From the NCBI GenBank assembly GCA_020847075.1, contig JADLCS010000062.1, forward strand, positions 16,450 to 80,449: a DNA stretch of 64,000 bases. Reading direction: 5' to 3'. Origin of the DNA: Gammaproteobacteria bacterium. GTDB lineage: Bacteria > Pseudomonadota > Gammaproteobacteria > SZUA-140. A program made the translations under genes and the position numbers. Every line of letters begins with the position of its first letter. Position 1 is the stretch's first letter. The notes beneath the pieces were generated by a model. The model was given only the letters and a program-made list of their open reading frames with translations. It did not search any database and was not told the DNA's origin. Of this stretch, positions 30,456 to 42,774 are shown piece by piece.

Positions 30456-33290
30456 TCATGCGTAGCGGCGCTCCTCGCCCGGCCCGGCCACGTTCTCGAC
30501 GCAGCGGCCGCACAGCTCGGGGTGTGCCGCGTCATTCCCGACGTCCGCGCGGTGGTGCCAGCAGCGCACGCATTTGGGGTGGGTCGATGCCCGCGCCTGG
30601 ATCCAGAACCGATCGCCCGCGATCTCCGCCGCGACGGCGTCGGCGGGGCGATCCCCCTCGGCGTGCACCCGCGCATAAGAGGTGATCAGCACGAAGCGCA
30701 GCTCGTCGCCCAGGCCGGCGAGCCGGCGCCGGAGCTTCTCCCCGCAATACAGATCCACCTCGGCATCGAGCGAGGAACCGATCGCGCCGCCGACGCGCAG
30801 CTTCTCCAGTTCCTTGCTGACCGCCATGCGTACCTCGATGACGGGATCCCACAGCGTGGCGAGTTCATCGTCCCCGGCCGCGCCGCCTTCCGGCAGGGCG
30901 CCGTACCATTCCTCCAGGAACACCGATTCACCGCGCGCGCCCGGGATATGGCGCCAGATGTCCTCCGCGGTGAAACTCAGGATCGGCGCGATCCAGCGCG
31001 TCAGCGCCTCGACCAGGTGATACAGCGCGGTCTGCGCCGAACGGCGCGCGTGACTGTCGGCGCGCGTGGTGTACTGGCGGTCCTTGATGACGTCGAGATA
31101 GAAGGCGCCGAGATCGACCGAACAGAAATTGTGCACCTTCTGATAGATATGGTGGAACTCGTAGTCCCGGTAGGCCTGGCGGACCTCCTCCTGCAGACGG
31201 CCGGCGCGCTGCAGGATCCAGCGATCGAGGCTCAGCAGCCGCTCCCGCGGCAGACCGTGCGCCACCGGATCGAAACCATTGAGATTGGCGAGCAGGAAGC
31301 GCGCGGTGTTGCGGATGCGCCGGTAGGCGTCGGCCGTGCGCTTGAGGATCTCGTCGGAGACGTTCATCTCGCCGCGGTAGTCCGTCGCCGCGACCCACAG
31401 GCGCAGGATGTCGGCGCCGAGACTGTTCACCACCTTCTGCGGCGCGACCACGTTGCCGAGCGATTTCGACATCTTGCGTCCCTGCGCGTCGACCGTGAAG
31501 CCGTGGGTCAGCACCGACCTGTATGGGGCATGCCCGTGCATCGCGACCGAGGTCAGCAACGAGGACTGGAACCATCCGCGGTGCTGGTCCGAACCTTCGA
31601 GATAGAGATCGGCCGGGAACGGCAGCTCGCCGCCCAGCACGCAGAAGTGCGTCACGCCGGAGTCGAACCAGACGTCGAGGATATCGGAAACCTTGTCGTA
31701 GTCGCGCGCCTCGGCGCCGAGCAGTTCCGCGGGGTCGAGGTCGAACCAGGCGTCGATGCCGCCCTGCTCGACGCGCCGCGCGACCTGTTCGATCAGCTCC
31801 ACCGTGCGCGGGTGCGGCTCGCCGCTCTGCCGGTGCGCGAACACCGCGATGGGCACACCCCAGGTGCGCTGGCGCGAGATGCACCAGTCGGGGCGCTTCT
31901 CGATCATGCCCTCGATGCGCGCCTGCCCCCAGCCGGGGATCCATTCGACGCCGTCGCGGATCGCCCGCAGCGCCTGCGCGCGCAGGTCGCGCTGATCCAT
32001 ACTGATGAACCACTGCGGCGTGGCGCGGAAGATGATCGGGGTTTTGTGGCGCCAGCAGTGCGGGTAGCTGTGGCGGATGGCCTCGGCGTGCATGAGCGCG
32101 CCGCGCGCCTTGAGCTCATCGATGACGCGGTCGTTGGCCTCGAACACGTGCAGACCGGCGAAGATCGGTGTGTCCGGCAGAAAGCGGCCGCGGCCGTCCA
32201 CCGGGTTGTCGACGCGCAGGCCGTAGCGCTGCCCGACCACATAGTCCTCCTGGCCGTGGCCGGGCGCGGTGTGCACCGCGCCGGTGCCGGTCTCGGCGGT
32301 GACGTGATCGCCCAGGATCACGGGCACCTCGCGTTCGTAGAACGGGTGCTTCAGTTTTATGCCTTCGAGATCCGCGCCCTTGCAATAGGCGATGACGCGA
32401 TAATCCTGGATACCGTAGCGGACCATGGCGTCCTTGAGCAGCCGGTCCGCCAGCAATAGCCGCTCGCTGCCGCGCGCCGTCTCGCACTGGACCAGCACAT
32501 AGTCGAAGTCGGGGTTCAGTGCGACGGCCTGGTTGGCGGGCAGCGTCCACGGCGTGGTGGTCCAGATCAGGATCGAGACCGGGCCGTGCCCTTCGTGCTC
32601 CGGCACGTGACGGCAGCGCCCCAGCAGCGACTCCTCGTCGAGTACCCCGAAGCGGACATCGATCGCCGGCGAGGTGCGCTCCTCATATTCCACCTCGGCC
32701 TCAGCCAGCGCCGAGCCACAATCGCTGCACCAGTGCACCGGCTTGAAGCCCTGATGTACGTGCCCCCGCTCGATAATGCGCCCCAGCGCGCGGACGATGC
32801 CGGCCTCGAAGCCATACGCCATCGTCAGATAGGGGTGCTCCCAATCGCCCAGCACGCCCAGCCGGCGGAAATCGGTGCGTTGCTGCTCCACCTGTTTGCC
32901 GGCGTAATCGCGGCAGGCCTGACGAAAGGCGCGCGCGTCCACCTTCTGCCCCGCCTTGCCGACCTTCTTTTCTACGTTGAGCTCGATCGGCAGGCCATGG
33001 CAATCCCAGCCGGGCACGTAGGGGGCGTCGAAACCCTCCAGCGTCTTCGACTTGACGATGATGTCCTTCAGCACCTTGTTGACGGCGTGACCGATGTGGA
33101 TCTCGCCGTTGGCGTAGGGTGGCCCGTCGTGCAGGACGAACCGTTGCCGCCCCTTGCGCGCCTCGCGCAGGCGGGCGTAGAGATCCATGCCTTCCCACCC
33201 GGCGAGAAACTCCGGCTCGCGCGCGGCGAGATTCGCCTTCATCGCGAATCCGGTCTGGGGAAGATTGAGCGTGTCCTTATAATCCGACAT
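30456..33290 (-). CDS. ileS: Isoleucyl-tRNA synthetase
   Basis: [28 protein letters not shown]-terminal zinc-finger Cys pattern. Confidence 0.97.
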   Translation of the reverse strand: MSDYKDTLNLPQTGFAMKANLAAREPEFLAGWEGMDLYARLREARKGRQRFVLHDGPPYANGEIHIGHAVNKVLKDIIVKSKTLEGFDAPYVPGWDCHGLPIELNVEKKVGKAGQKVDARAFRQACRDYAGKQVEQQRTDFRRLGVLGDWEHPYLTMAYGFEAGIVRALGRIIERGHVHQGFKPVHWCSDCGSALAEAEVEYEERTSPAIDVRFGVLDEESLLGRCRHVPEHEGHGPVSILIWTTTPWTLPANQAVALNPDFDYVLVQCETARGSERLLLADRLLKDAMVRYGIQDYRVIAYCKGADLEGIKLKHPFYEREVPVILGDHVTAETGTGAVHTAPGHGQEDYVVGQRYGLRVDNPVDGRGRFLPDTPIFAGLHVFEANDRVIDELKARGALMHAEAIRHSYPHCWRHKTPIIFRATPQWFISMDQRDLRAQALRAIRDGVEWIPGWGQARIEGMIEKRPDWCISRQRTWGVPIAVFAHRQSGEPHPRTVELIEQVARRVEQGGIDAWFDLDPAELLGAEARDYDKVSDILDVWFDSGVTHFCVLGGELPFPADLYLEGSDQHRGWFQSSLLTSVAMHGHAPYRSVLTHGFTVDAQGRKMSKSLGNVVAPQKVVNSLGADILRLWVAATDYRGEMNVSDEILKRTADAYRRIRNTARFLLANLNGFDPVAHGLPRERLLSLDRWILQRAGRLQEEVRQAYRDYEFHHIYQKVHNFCSVDLGAFYLDVIKDRQYTTRADSHARRSAQTALYHLVEALTRWIAPILSFTAEDIWRHIPGARGESVFLEEWYGALPEGGAAGDDELATLWDPVIEVRMAVSKELEKLRVGGAIGSSLDAEVDLYCGEKLRRRLAGLGDELRFVLITSYARVHAEGDRPADAVAAEIAGDRFWIQARASTHPKCVRCWHHRADVGNDAAHPELCGRCVENVAGPGEERRYA

Positions 33291-33334
33291 GCGGTAACCG
33301 CCGTTATCTCAATGTTTCAAGTTGGGAAACAAAA

Positions 33335-33490
33335 AATGGGGACAGATTTATTTTCTGGCGAGGGAAATGGGGACAGATTTGTTTTCTGGAAAAAATACCC
33401 GGTCTTTCAAAGAGAAAACTTGCCAGAACATAAATCTGTCCCCATGTCCCGCCATTTTTTAAATAAATAAATCTGTCCCCATTTTTTTGT
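33335..33490. repeat. Nested inverted repeat built from GGGGACAGATTT half-sites
   Basis: tggggacagattta (33337), ggggacagattt (33369), aaatctgtcccc (33432) and aaatctgtcccc (about 33469). Confidence 0.7.
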
Positions 33491-33512
33491 CCCCCTTTTT
33501 TTGTTCATTTCT

Positions 33513-34487
33513 TCATATCGGACCGGCGAGGCGGCGCTGTTCGATCATGCGCCGCTCGAAAAATTCGCGCGCGCGGTCTTCATCGCGCCGGATCTGCTGC
33601 TTGAGCGCCTCCAGCGACTCGAAGCGCGCCTCGTCGCGCAGCCGGGTCAGAAACTCCACCTGCAGGTGACGCCCGTAGAGGTCGCCCGTGAAATCCAGCA
33701 GGTGGACCTCGAGGCGGCACTGACTCCCGCTGACAGTGGGACGCATCCCGACGTTGGCGATTCCGGGCAGTGGCTCGCGTTCGAGCCCGAACACCTGCAC
33801 CGCGAACACCCCGGCCACCGGGGCGCGGCGCGAGCCGCACTGGGCGCGCACGCGTCGGCTCAGATGGATGTTCGCCGTCGGATACCCGAGCTGGCGCCCG
33901 CGCCGGTCGCCCGCCACCACCCGGCCGGAGAGCCGGTAGTTCCGCCCGAGCAATTTCTCCGCCGCCGCGAGATCGCCCTGCCGCAGGGCCGCGCGGATGC
34001 GCGTGCTGCTCACCCGCTCGTCGCCGATCTCGAAGGCGCGCATCACCAGCACCTGAAAACCGGCCTGCTGCAGCATGGCCACGTCGCCGCGCCGGTCCCG
34101 GCCGAAGCGGAAGTCGGCTCCGATGACCAGGCAACGCACGCCGAGCGATTCGATCAGCACCGTGCGGATGAACTCCTGCGCCGTCATGTCCGCGAGCGCC
34201 CGGTCGAAACGCAGGCACAGCACGTGATCGACCGCGTAACGGCGCAGCGTCTGCATCTTCTCGCGGAATCCGGTCAGACGCATCGGGGCGTCGTCCGGCC
34301 GAAAGAACTCCTGGGGGTGCGGCTCGAAGGTGATCACCACCGAAGGCAGACCGAGCTCCGACGCCTTCTCCGCCACCTGCCCCAGCACCGCCTGATGGCC
34401 GAGATGGATGCCGTCGAAATTACCGATCGTGGCGACGCATCCGCCGTGGCGGAAATGACGTTGCCGGAAACCCCGCATCAATCGCAT
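33513..34487 (-). CDS. ribF: Bifunctional riboflavin kinase/FAD synthetase
   Basis: VATIGNFDGIHLGHQAVL; YPTANIHL; GVFAVQV. Confidence 0.93.
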   Translation of the reverse strand: MRLMRGFRQRHFRHGGCVATIGNFDGIHLGHQAVLGQVAEKASELGLPSVVITFEPHPQEFFRPDDAPMRLTGFREKMQTLRRYAVDHVLCLRFDRALADMTAQEFIRTVLIESLGVRCLVIGADFRFGRDRRGDVAMLQQAGFQVLVMRAFEIGDERVSSTRIRAALRQGDLAAAEKLLGRNYRLSGRVVAGDRRGRQLGYPTANIHLSRRVRAQCGSRRAPVAGVFAVQVFGLEREPLPGIANVGMRPTVSGSQCRLEVHLLDFTGDLYGRHLQVEFLTRLRDEARFESLEALKQQIRRDEDRAREFFERRMIEQRRLAGPI

Positions 34488-34570
34488 GACTGTAGGCGTC
34501 GCTCGAACCGTGACCCGATCCTCGGAAAGGGTCCATTATAAACAAGGCGATGCGGTTTCACACGGCGGCC

Positions 34571-36139
34571 TTACGCTGCGCCCGGCGGCCGCGCGACATG
34601 GCGCCAGCATAGACCCAGCGCCCGCAGGACGAGGAAGTACATGCCCGCCCCGGCCGAGACGCACAGGGCCAACCGCAGCACGCGCGCCTGCCAGTCCGGC
34701 CCCGCCCAGGCCGCGGAATCCCCGCCAATCAGCGCGAGCACGAGCGTCATCGCCGCCGCCGCGACCCCCACCTGCAGGAACAGCCGGCGCCAGCCGGGCG
34801 CGGGGCGGTACCACCCTCGCCGATACAACCGCGCGAAGAGCAGGCCCGCGTTGAGAAACGCCGCCAGCGTGGTCGCCAGCGCCAGCCCCGCGTGGGGCGC
34901 GGGAATCTCCCAGACCACCATCGGCACCACGAAGGCAACGTTCATGACGATGTTCGCCAGCATCGCGACGACCCCGATCCGTACCGGCGTCGCCGCGTCC
35001 TGCCGCGCGAAGAAGGCCGGCGCCAGCACCTTGACCAGGATGAAACCCAGCAGGCCAAGGGCATAGGCGCGCAGGCTCAGGGCGGCCATATCGACGTCAC
35101 GGGGCCCGAATTCCCCGTACTGAAACATAACGGCGAGCAGCGGGCCGGCGAGCATGAACAGACCGGCCGCCGCCGGCGTCCCGATCACGATCACCAGGCG
35201 CAGGGCCCAGTCCAGCGTGCGCGCGTACTCGTCGGCCGCCTCCGCGGCGTGCTGACCCGACAGGCGCGGCAATAGGACGGTCGCGAGCGCGATGCCGAAC
35301 ACGCCGAGCGGAAACTCCATCAGACGGTCGGAATAATACAGCCAGCTCACGCTGCCGGTGACAAGGAACGACGCGACCAGCGTATCGATCAGGAGATTGA
35401 TCTGGACCACCGACGACCCGAAGATGCCCGGCAGCATCAGCCCGAGGATGCGCCGCACGCCCGGATGGTCGCGCCGCCAGCGCGGGCGGGGACGCATGCG
35501 GAGCCGGCGCAGAAAGGGCAGTTGGAACAGCAGTTGCGCCACGCCGGCGACGAGCACGCCCCAGGCGAGCGCGGTCACCGGTTCCTGTAGATGCGGCGCC
35601 AGCCACAGCGTGGCGCCGATCAGGCACAGATTGAGCAGCGCAGGCGTGAAGGCCGGCACGGCGAAGCGCCCGAAGCTGTGCAGGATCCCTCCGGCCAGTG
35701 CGGTCAATGAAATGAACAGTATATAAGGAAAGGTCAGGCGCACCATCTGCACGGTGAGCTCGTACTTCGCCGCATCGGCGAGAAACCCCGGCGCGAAGAC
35801 CAGCACGAGCAGCGGCGCTGCCAGAATACCCAGCACGGTGATCACGAGCAGCAGGCCGCCGAGCACGCCGGCCGCGGCCGCGGCGAGTTCGCGCGTCTCC
35901 TCCGCCGTGTTCCGGGCGCGATATCCCGCCAGCACCGGGACGAAGGCCTGGGAAAACGAGCCCTCCGCGAACAGGCGGCGCAGGAAATTCGGGATCTTGA
36001 AGGCGACGAAGAAGGCGTCCGCGCCGCTGCCCGCGCCGAAGACGCGCGCGATGACGATGTCCCGGACCAGCCCGAGGATGCGTGACAGCAGGGTCATCCC
36101 GCCCACGACCGCGGTCGATCTCAGCAGGCCGCGGCTCAT
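34571..36139 (-). CDS. murJ: Lipid II flippase MurJ
   Basis: RSTAVVGGMTLLSRILGLVRDIVIARVFGAG; multi-TM. Confidence 0.95.
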   Translation of the reverse strand: MSRGLLRSTAVVGGMTLLSRILGLVRDIVIARVFGAGSGADAFFVAFKIPNFLRRLFAEGSFSQAFVPVLAGYRARNTAEETRELAAAAAGVLGGLLLVITVLGILAAPLLVLVFAPGFLADAAKYELTVQMVRLTFPYILFISLTALAGGILHSFGRFAVPAFTPALLNLCLIGATLWLAPHLQEPVTALAWGVLVAGVAQLLFQLPFLRRLRMRPRPRWRRDHPGVRRILGLMLPGIFGSSVVQINLLIDTLVASFLVTGSVSWLYYSDRLMEFPLGVFGIALATVLLPRLSGQHAAEAADEYARTLDWALRLVIVIGTPAAAGLFMLAGPLLAVMFQYGEFGPRDVDMAALSLRAYALGLLGFILVKVLAPAFFARQDAATPVRIGVVAMLANIVMNVAFVVPMVVWEIPAPHAGLALATTLAAFLNAGLLFARLYRRGWYRPAPGWRRLFLQVGVAAAAMTLVLALIGGDSAAWAGPDWQARVLRLALCVSAGAGMYFLVLRALGLCWRHVARPPGAA

Positions 36140-36359
36140 CGAAAACGCCCCTCCCCCGCCCCGGGCGACGGGGCGCCGGGGTTCCGTGTCGAGCTCATTT
36201 CTTATTAATTATCAAATGCTTGTTATTTTTCTTCTCGGCCCTGGCCGCCTCGAAACCGCATCCCGCGCGGCGGGTCCGACCGTCTTTCCGGATTGACAAG
36301 GCGGACAAAAATCCGCATAGTAGTCCGCCTTTCGGACAGTTAATCACAGGAGTCGATCG

Positions 36360-36626
36360 TTGGCTAACACAGCACAGGCCAGAAAGCGGGCACGCCAGGC
36401 CGAGAAGCACCGTACCCACAACGCCTCGCTGCGCTCGGCGCTGCGCACGGCGTGCAAGAGCGTCGCCAAGGCGCTGGGCACCAAGGACAAGGATCAGGCC
36501 GTCGCCGCCTATCAAAAGGCTGTGCCGGTGATCGACAAGATGGCGCGCAAGGGTTTCATCGACAAGAACAAGGCCGCCCGCCAGAAGAGCCGCCTCAACG
36601 CCCAGCTCAAGACCCTGCAGGGCTGA
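36360..36626 (+). CDS. rpsT: 30S ribosomal protein S20 (TTG start)
   Basis: [36 protein letters not shown] at 36360. Confidence 0.95.
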   Translation: MANTAQARKRARQAEKHRTHNASLRSALRTACKSVAKALGTKDKDQAVAAYQKAVPVIDKMARKGFIDKNKAARQKSRLNAQLKTLQG

Positions 36627-36660
36627 CGCCACACCGGATTTATCACTGCTGCTGCTTTGC

Positions 36661-36690
36661 AAGCCGGCCCCCGCGCCGGCTTTATTTTTG
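36661..36690 (+). terminator. Rho-independent terminator of rpsT
   Basis: AAGCCGGC-CCCCGC-GCCGGCTT followed by TATTTTTG. Confidence 0.8.
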
Positions 36691-36707
36691 TCCGCGCGAG
36701 GCGCCGA

Positions 36708-37835
36708 TCAGATCAGCACCAGATTGTCCCGGTGCACCAGCTCGGGCTCATCCTCGTAACCGAGCAGTTCCTTGATCCGGTCGCTGGGCTGGCGCATGAT
36801 CCGGCGCGCCTCGTCCGCGCCGTAATTGACCAGTCCGCGCGCGACCTCGCGGCCCTGCTGATCGACGCAGGCCACGAGCTCGCCGCGCTCGAAATCACCG
36901 CGCACGTCGACCACCCCGACCGGCAGCAGGCTGCGGCCGGATTCGCGCAGGACGCGCGCCGCACCATCGTCGACGATCAATTGGCCGCTCACCTGCAACT
37001 GCCCGGCCAGCCATTGCTTGCGCGCGAGCAAGGGCTCCTGCGCCGGACGGATCAGGGTCCCGACCTCCTCGCCGCGCCGGACGCCGGCCAGTATCGCCGG
37101 CGCGCGTCCCCAGGCGATGAGCGTGGCCGCACCCGAACGCGCGGCGCGGGTCGCCGCGCGCACCTTGGTCACCATTCCGCCCCGTCCCCAGCTACCGATG
37201 CCGCCGCCCGAGGCCATGCGCTCGAGTTCGGGATCGCCGGCGCGGCCCTCGCCGATCAGACGGGCCTCGGGGTGCTTGCGGGGATCCAGGTCGTACATCC
37301 CGGGCTGATCGGTGAGCAGCACGAGCAGCTCGGCCTCGACCAGATTCGCCACCAGCGCGGCGAGGGTGTCGTTGTCGCCGAAGCGGATCTCCTCCACCGC
37401 GACCGTATCGTTTTCGTTGACGATGGGCACCACGCCCAGGCCGAGCAGGGTACGCAGCGTGCTGCGCGCATTGAGATAGCGCCGGCGATCGGCCAGATCG
37501 TCGTGCGTCAGCAAGACCTGGGCCGTGCGCAGGCCGAAACGCTGGAAGCAGTTTTCATAGGCCTCGATCAGCCCCATCTGTCCCACCGCCGCCGCCGCCT
37601 GCAATTCGTGCAGAGCCTGCGGACGGCGCTCCCAGCCCAGCCGTTTCACACCCTCGGAAACGGCCCCGGACGACACCAGGACGACCTCCACGCCTTCGCC
37701 GCGCAGCGCCGCGATCTGCTCCACCCACTGCGCCATCAGCGCGCGATCCAGACCGCGGCCTTCGTTCGTCAGCAGCGAGCTGCCGACCTTCACCACCCAA
37801 CGCCGGGATCGACCGAGTTGTTCGCGGGTCTTCAT
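36708..37835 (-). CDS. proB: Glutamate 5-kinase
   Basis: [19 protein letters not shown]-terminal PUA-like region. Confidence 0.94.
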   Translation of the reverse strand: MKTREQLGRSRRWVVKVGSSLLTNEGRGLDRALMAQWVEQIAALRGEGVEVVLVSSGAVSEGVKRLGWERRPQALHELQAAAAVGQMGLIEAYENCFQRFGLRTAQVLLTHDDLADRRRYLNARSTLRTLLGLGVVPIVNENDTVAVEEIRFGDNDTLAALVANLVEAELLVLLTDQPGMYDLDPRKHPEARLIGEGRAGDPELERMASGGGIGSWGRGGMVTKVRAATRAARSGAATLIAWGRAPAILAGVRRGEEVGTLIRPAQEPLLARKQWLAGQLQVSGQLIVDDGAARVLRESGRSLLPVGVVDVRGDFERGELVACVDQQGREVARGLVNYGADEARRIMRQPSDRIKELLGYEDEPELVHRDNLVLI

Positions 37836-38237
37836 CGCGCGGGAACCGCCGGAGAGGAGAGGGAAAAGGCACGGAAATAAAGGGCTGGCGCGCGCCTCCG
37901 GCGCACCTCCGGCGAATATCGATTACCCCTCCGACGCGTCATCTTTCCCTTCGTTCTGTATTCTACGACCACCCGGGGCAGGCTCAAGTCCGCCCCATCC
38001 GCCGGCTTCGTCGCGGCGCAGGCCGGGCCAGGCAACGCGAAGCCCGACGGATCCGCGACGCACAGTTGGGCTTCATTCCATTCAGCCCAACCTACGGCGA
38101 CCCGGAGACGGGTTCAAGTCCGTCCACTCCCGTTCCGCGCAGCGCCGGAATCCGGGGGATTATACCAATTCGTCCCCGGATCCCGCTGCGCGTCCTCCGG
38201 GCGACCGCCGCGGATTCATCGTAGAGTTTTGCGCCCC

Positions 38238-38261
38238 GGGGACGGACTTAAGTCTGTCCCC
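38238..38261. repeat. Palindrome GGGGACGGACTTAAGTCTGTCCCC
   Basis: Direct reading; member of the GGGGAC palindrome family. Confidence 0.85.
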
Positions 38262-38276
38262 TCTCCACGGCCGGCC

Positions 38277-39503
<1,227 letters not shown>

Positions 39504-39761
39504 TCACGCCGGCACGACGTTCACGTAACGGCGCTTGTGCGGACCCTTGACCTCGAACTGGACGACGCCGTCCGCGATCGCGAACAGGGTATGGTCGCGG
39601 CCCATGGCCACGTGCCGGCCCGCATGGAAACGCGTGCCGCGTTGCCGGATGATGATGTTGCCCGCCTCCACGCTCTCACCGCCGAAGCGCTTCACGCCCA
39701 GGCGTTTCGACTCTGAATCGCGTCCGTTGCGGCTACTGCCGCCTGCCTTTTTATGTGCCAT
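39504..39761 (-). CDS. rpmA: 50S ribosomal protein L27
   Basis: [28 protein letters not shown]. Confidence 0.97.
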   Translation of the reverse strand: MAHKKAGGSSRNGRDSESKRLGVKRFGGESVEAGNIIIRQRGTRFHAGRHVAMGRDHTLFAIADGVVQFEVKGPHKRRYVNVVPA

Positions 39762-39782
39762 GGTGCCCTGCCTCTAAAATCT

Positions 39783-40097
39783 TCAGCTTGCGGAAATACC
39801 GGTGATCTGCAGCTCGGTATAGTGCTGCCGGTGACCCATCTCGCGATGATAATGCTTGCGACGGCGGTGCTTGACGATGCGGATCTTCTCGCCGCGGCCG
39901 TGCGCCTTGACGGTGGCGCTGACCTTGCCGCCGGCGACATAGGGGGTACCGATCCGCACCGAATCCCCGTCCGAGACCATCAGCACTTTCTCGATGGCGA
40001 TCGCCGCGCCCTCGCCCGCATCCAGCTTCTCGACCCGGATGACATCGCCTTCCTGGGCCCGGTACTGCTTACCGCCTGTCTCGAAAACCGCGTACAT
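39783..40097 (-). CDS. rplU: 50S ribosomal protein L21
   Basis: [25 protein letters not shown]. Confidence 0.97.
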   Translation of the reverse strand: MYAVFETGGKQYRAQEGDVIRVEKLDAGEGAAIAIEKVLMVSDGDSVRIGTPYVAGGKVSATVKAHGRGEKIRIVKHRRRKHYHREMGHRQHYTELQITGISAS

Positions 40098-40325
40098 ATC
40101 CAGCTCCAGCCGTGAAAAAAATCGCCAAAAACCAATGAGGGAATGCAAAAGGAGGGCATTTTAACCAATCGCCCCGGAGAGGTCAACGCCGTTCCCGCCC
40201 CCACTTGCCACACCGGCGGACACCCTCTACACTGACTTCCTTCTCCTTGAATATCAACCCGCAATCCCTTGCAAACGGGGTCATGGCCTCAGGTGAACTC
40301 GCCGCTGAAAATCGCTCCGACCTCG

Positions 40326-41294
40326 ATGGACCTCGACGAGATCCAGTCCTGTGTCGCGTCCGACCTCCAGGCGGTCAACGCACTGATCCACGCACGCCTG
40401 CAGACCGAGGTCGCGCTAATAAATCAGCTGAGTTTTTATATAGTTAACAGTGGAGGCAAGCGCCTGCGCCCGATCCTGGTGCTGCTCAGCGCGCGCGCCC
40501 TCGGCTACCCGGGGGCAAGTCACATCGACCTCGCCGCCATCATCGAATTCATCCATACCGCGACCCTGCTGCACGACGACGTCGTGGACGCATCGGAACT
40601 GCGCCGCGGCAAGGAGACCGCCAATGCGGTATGGGGTAACGAGGCCAGCGTCCTGGTCGGGGATTTCCTCTATTCACGCGCCTTCGAGATGATGGTGACC
40701 GTGAAAAGCATGCGCGTGATGGAAATCATGGCCCGCGCTACCAATGTCATTGCCGAAGGCGAGGTCATGCAGCTGCTGAGCAGCAACGACGCCGACACCA
40801 CGGAGGAGCGCTACCTGGAGGTGATCCGCTGCAAGACCGCCAAACTGTTCGAGGCGGCGGCCCAGGTCGGCGCCATCGTCAGCGGTGCATCGGCCGCGGA
40901 GGAGGAGGCCATGGCCGCGTACGGCCGGCACCTTGGCACCGCCTTCCAATTGATCGATGACGTGCTGGATTATTCGGGCAGCTCCCAGCACATCGGCAAG
41001 AACGTCGGCGACGACCTCGCCGCCGGCAAACCCACGCTACCCCTGATCCACGCCCTGCGCCGGGGCAACCCTCAGGAGGCTGCGATCATCCGCAACGCCA
41101 TCGTGCACGGCGGCCGGGAAAAGATCGCCGAGGTGCTGAAAGCCATTGAATCCACGGAGGCGTTGGCTTACACTGCGCGCTCGGCCCGGGACGAAGCCGC
41201 CAAGGCGGCCGCGGCCCTCGCGGTTCTTCCGGCGTCCCCCTATCGGGAGGCTATGTACGCCCTGGCCGAATTTTCCGTCAATCGATCATATTGA
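40326..41294 (+). CDS. ispB: Octaprenyl diphosphate synthase family
   Basis: GGKRLRPILVLLSARALGY; LLHDDVVDASELRRG; LIDDVLDYSG. Confidence 0.94.
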   Translation: MDLDEIQSCVASDLQAVNALIHARLQTEVALINQLSFYIVNSGGKRLRPILVLLSARALGYPGASHIDLAAIIEFIHTATLLHDDVVDASELRRGKETANAVWGNEASVLVGDFLYSRAFEMMVTVKSMRVMEIMARATNVIAEGEVMQLLSSNDADTTEERYLEVIRCKTAKLFEAAAQVGAIVSGASAAEEEAMAAYGRHLGTAFQLIDDVLDYSGSSQHIGKNVGDDLAAGKPTLPLIHALRRGNPQEAAIIRNAIVHGGREKIAEVLKAIESTEALAYTARSARDEAAKAAAALAVLPASPYREAMYALAEFSVNRSY

Positions 41295-41306
41295 CCGATC
41301 CCGTCG

Positions 41307-41383
41307 CGGGGTGTAGCTCAGCCTGGTAGAGCACTGCCTTCGGGAGGCAGGTGTCGCACGTTCGAATCGTGTCACCCCGACCA
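41307..41383 (+). tRNA. tRNA-Pro (anticodon CGG)
   Basis: CGGGGTGTAGCTCAGCCTGGTAGAGCACTGCCTTCGGGAGGCAGGTGTCGCACGTTCGAATCGTGTCACCCCGACCA. Confidence 0.96.
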
Positions 41384-41442
41384 ATAGAATCACTTAGAAC
41401 CTCTCCGGGGCGCTGAAGCGGTGAATACCGGGTGGAGAATAC

Positions 41443-42774
41443 CTAGGCTGCGGTGTCGCCGGCCAGAGGCAGCGTGACGACGGCGGCGAAGCCGCCCAGG
41501 CACTCCGAGCGCTCCAGCACGAGCTGGCCGCGGTAGGCCGTGACGATGTCCTGCACGATCGCCAGCCCCAGGCCATGGCCGTCGGCGGTCTCGTCCAGCC
41601 GGACGCCGCGCCGCGTCAGTTCGGCATAGTCGACCGGCTCGGCGCCGGGGCCGTCGTCCTCCACCGCGAAGCGCCAGTCGCCATTGTCGTGGCTGATCGT
41701 CAATGTCACCGCGCCGGCCGCCCACTTGCAGGCGTTGTCGAGCAGGTTGCCGAGCATTTCCAGCAGGTCCTCGCGCTCCATCGCGCAGCGCGTCTCCGCC
41801 GGCAGTTGTACCCGGATGTCGAGCGCCTTGTCGCGGTAGATCGCCCGCAGCGTCGCGACCAGATCGTCGACGTCGCGCGGCAGCTCGGCGAGCGCGCGCG
41901 TGCCGGCGGCGCCGGCGATGCGCGCCCGCTTCAGTTCGCGCGCGACCAGCCCGCGGACCTGCTCCACCGGCCGGCGCAGGCCGTCGCGCAGGTCCGGAAA
42001 CGCCTCCAGTTCCGGGCGCTGCGCCTGCTGGGCAATAACGGTGAGCGGCGCCTTGACGGCGTGGGCGAGGTTGCCCACGGCGTTGCGCGAGCGCCGCAGG
42101 CGCTCGGTCAGCGCCGCGAGCAGGCGGTTGATCTCGCGCACCAGCGGCACGACCTCGCCGGGCACGTCCTCGCTCAGGGCGGCGCGCCCACCTTGTTCCA
42201 GCTCGCACACCTCGGCGCGCAGGTGCTGCAGCGGCGCCAGGTTGCGCCGCAGCAGCACCACCTGCAGGGCGAGCAGGACGGTGAAAAAGACGAGCGACAT
42301 GGCGGCATAAACGTATTGCAGCCGGCGGATCTCCCGGCTCAGCGGCGTCATGTCCTCGGCGACCACGATGCGCACGGGACGGCCGCCTTTCTGATAAGCG
42401 CGGTCCAGCACCAGCAATTGCTGGCCGCGCGGACCCTGTGTTTCATTCATGCCGCCGGCCGGCAGCGACAACTCCTCGTCCCATAGCGAGCGGGAGCGCG
42501 CGACCGCACCGTCGATCTCGACGCGGTAATAGTGGCCGGAGAACGGCTGGTGGTAGATCGGACTCACGGTATCGAAGGGAAACCGCGGGGCGCCCGCGGG
42601 CGGGACCTCCAGCAGGGCCAGCAGCGTCTCGGCATCGTGCTGCAGGCGCGTCTGTATCTGCCCATGGACGACGTAGCGGATGGCGGCGCTGACAGCCAGC
42701 CATTGCACGACGAAGATCGCCGCCAGGCTGAGGGCGAGGCCGAGGCCGAGACGGGACTGCAGCGAGCGCGTCAT
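41443..42774 (-). CDS. Sensor histidine kinase (PhoQ-like)
   Basis: TM + HAMP-like region, VGNLAHAVKAPLTVI, NLLDNACKWA, GHGLGLAIVQDI. Confidence 0.9.
   Translation of the reverse strand: MTRSLQSRLGLGLALSLAAIFVVQWLAVSAAIRYVVHGQIQTRLQHDAETLLALLEVPPAGAPRFPFDTVSPIYHQPFSGHYYRVEIDGAVARSRSLWDEELSLPAGGMNETQGPRGQQLLVLDRAYQKGGRPVRIVVAEDMTPLSREIRRLQYVYAAMSLVFFTVLLALQVVLLRRNLAPLQHLRAEVCELEQGGRAALSEDVPGEVVPLVREINRLLAALTERLRRSRNAVGNLAHAVKAPLTVIAQQAQRPELEAFPDLRDGLRRPVEQVRGLVARELKRARIAGAAGTRALAELPRDVDDLVATLRAIYRDKALDIRVQLPAETRCAMEREDLLEMLGNLLDNACKWAAGAVTLTISHDNGDWRFAVEDDGPGAEPVDYAELTRRGVRLDETADGHGLGLAIVQDIVTAYRGQLVLERSECLGGFAAVVTLPLAGDTAA

Noticed and set aside
30522-32459. 645-aa + strand ORF antisense to ileS
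   Set aside because: Antisense shadow of ileS; His/Arg/Ala/Val-rich composition typical of such frames
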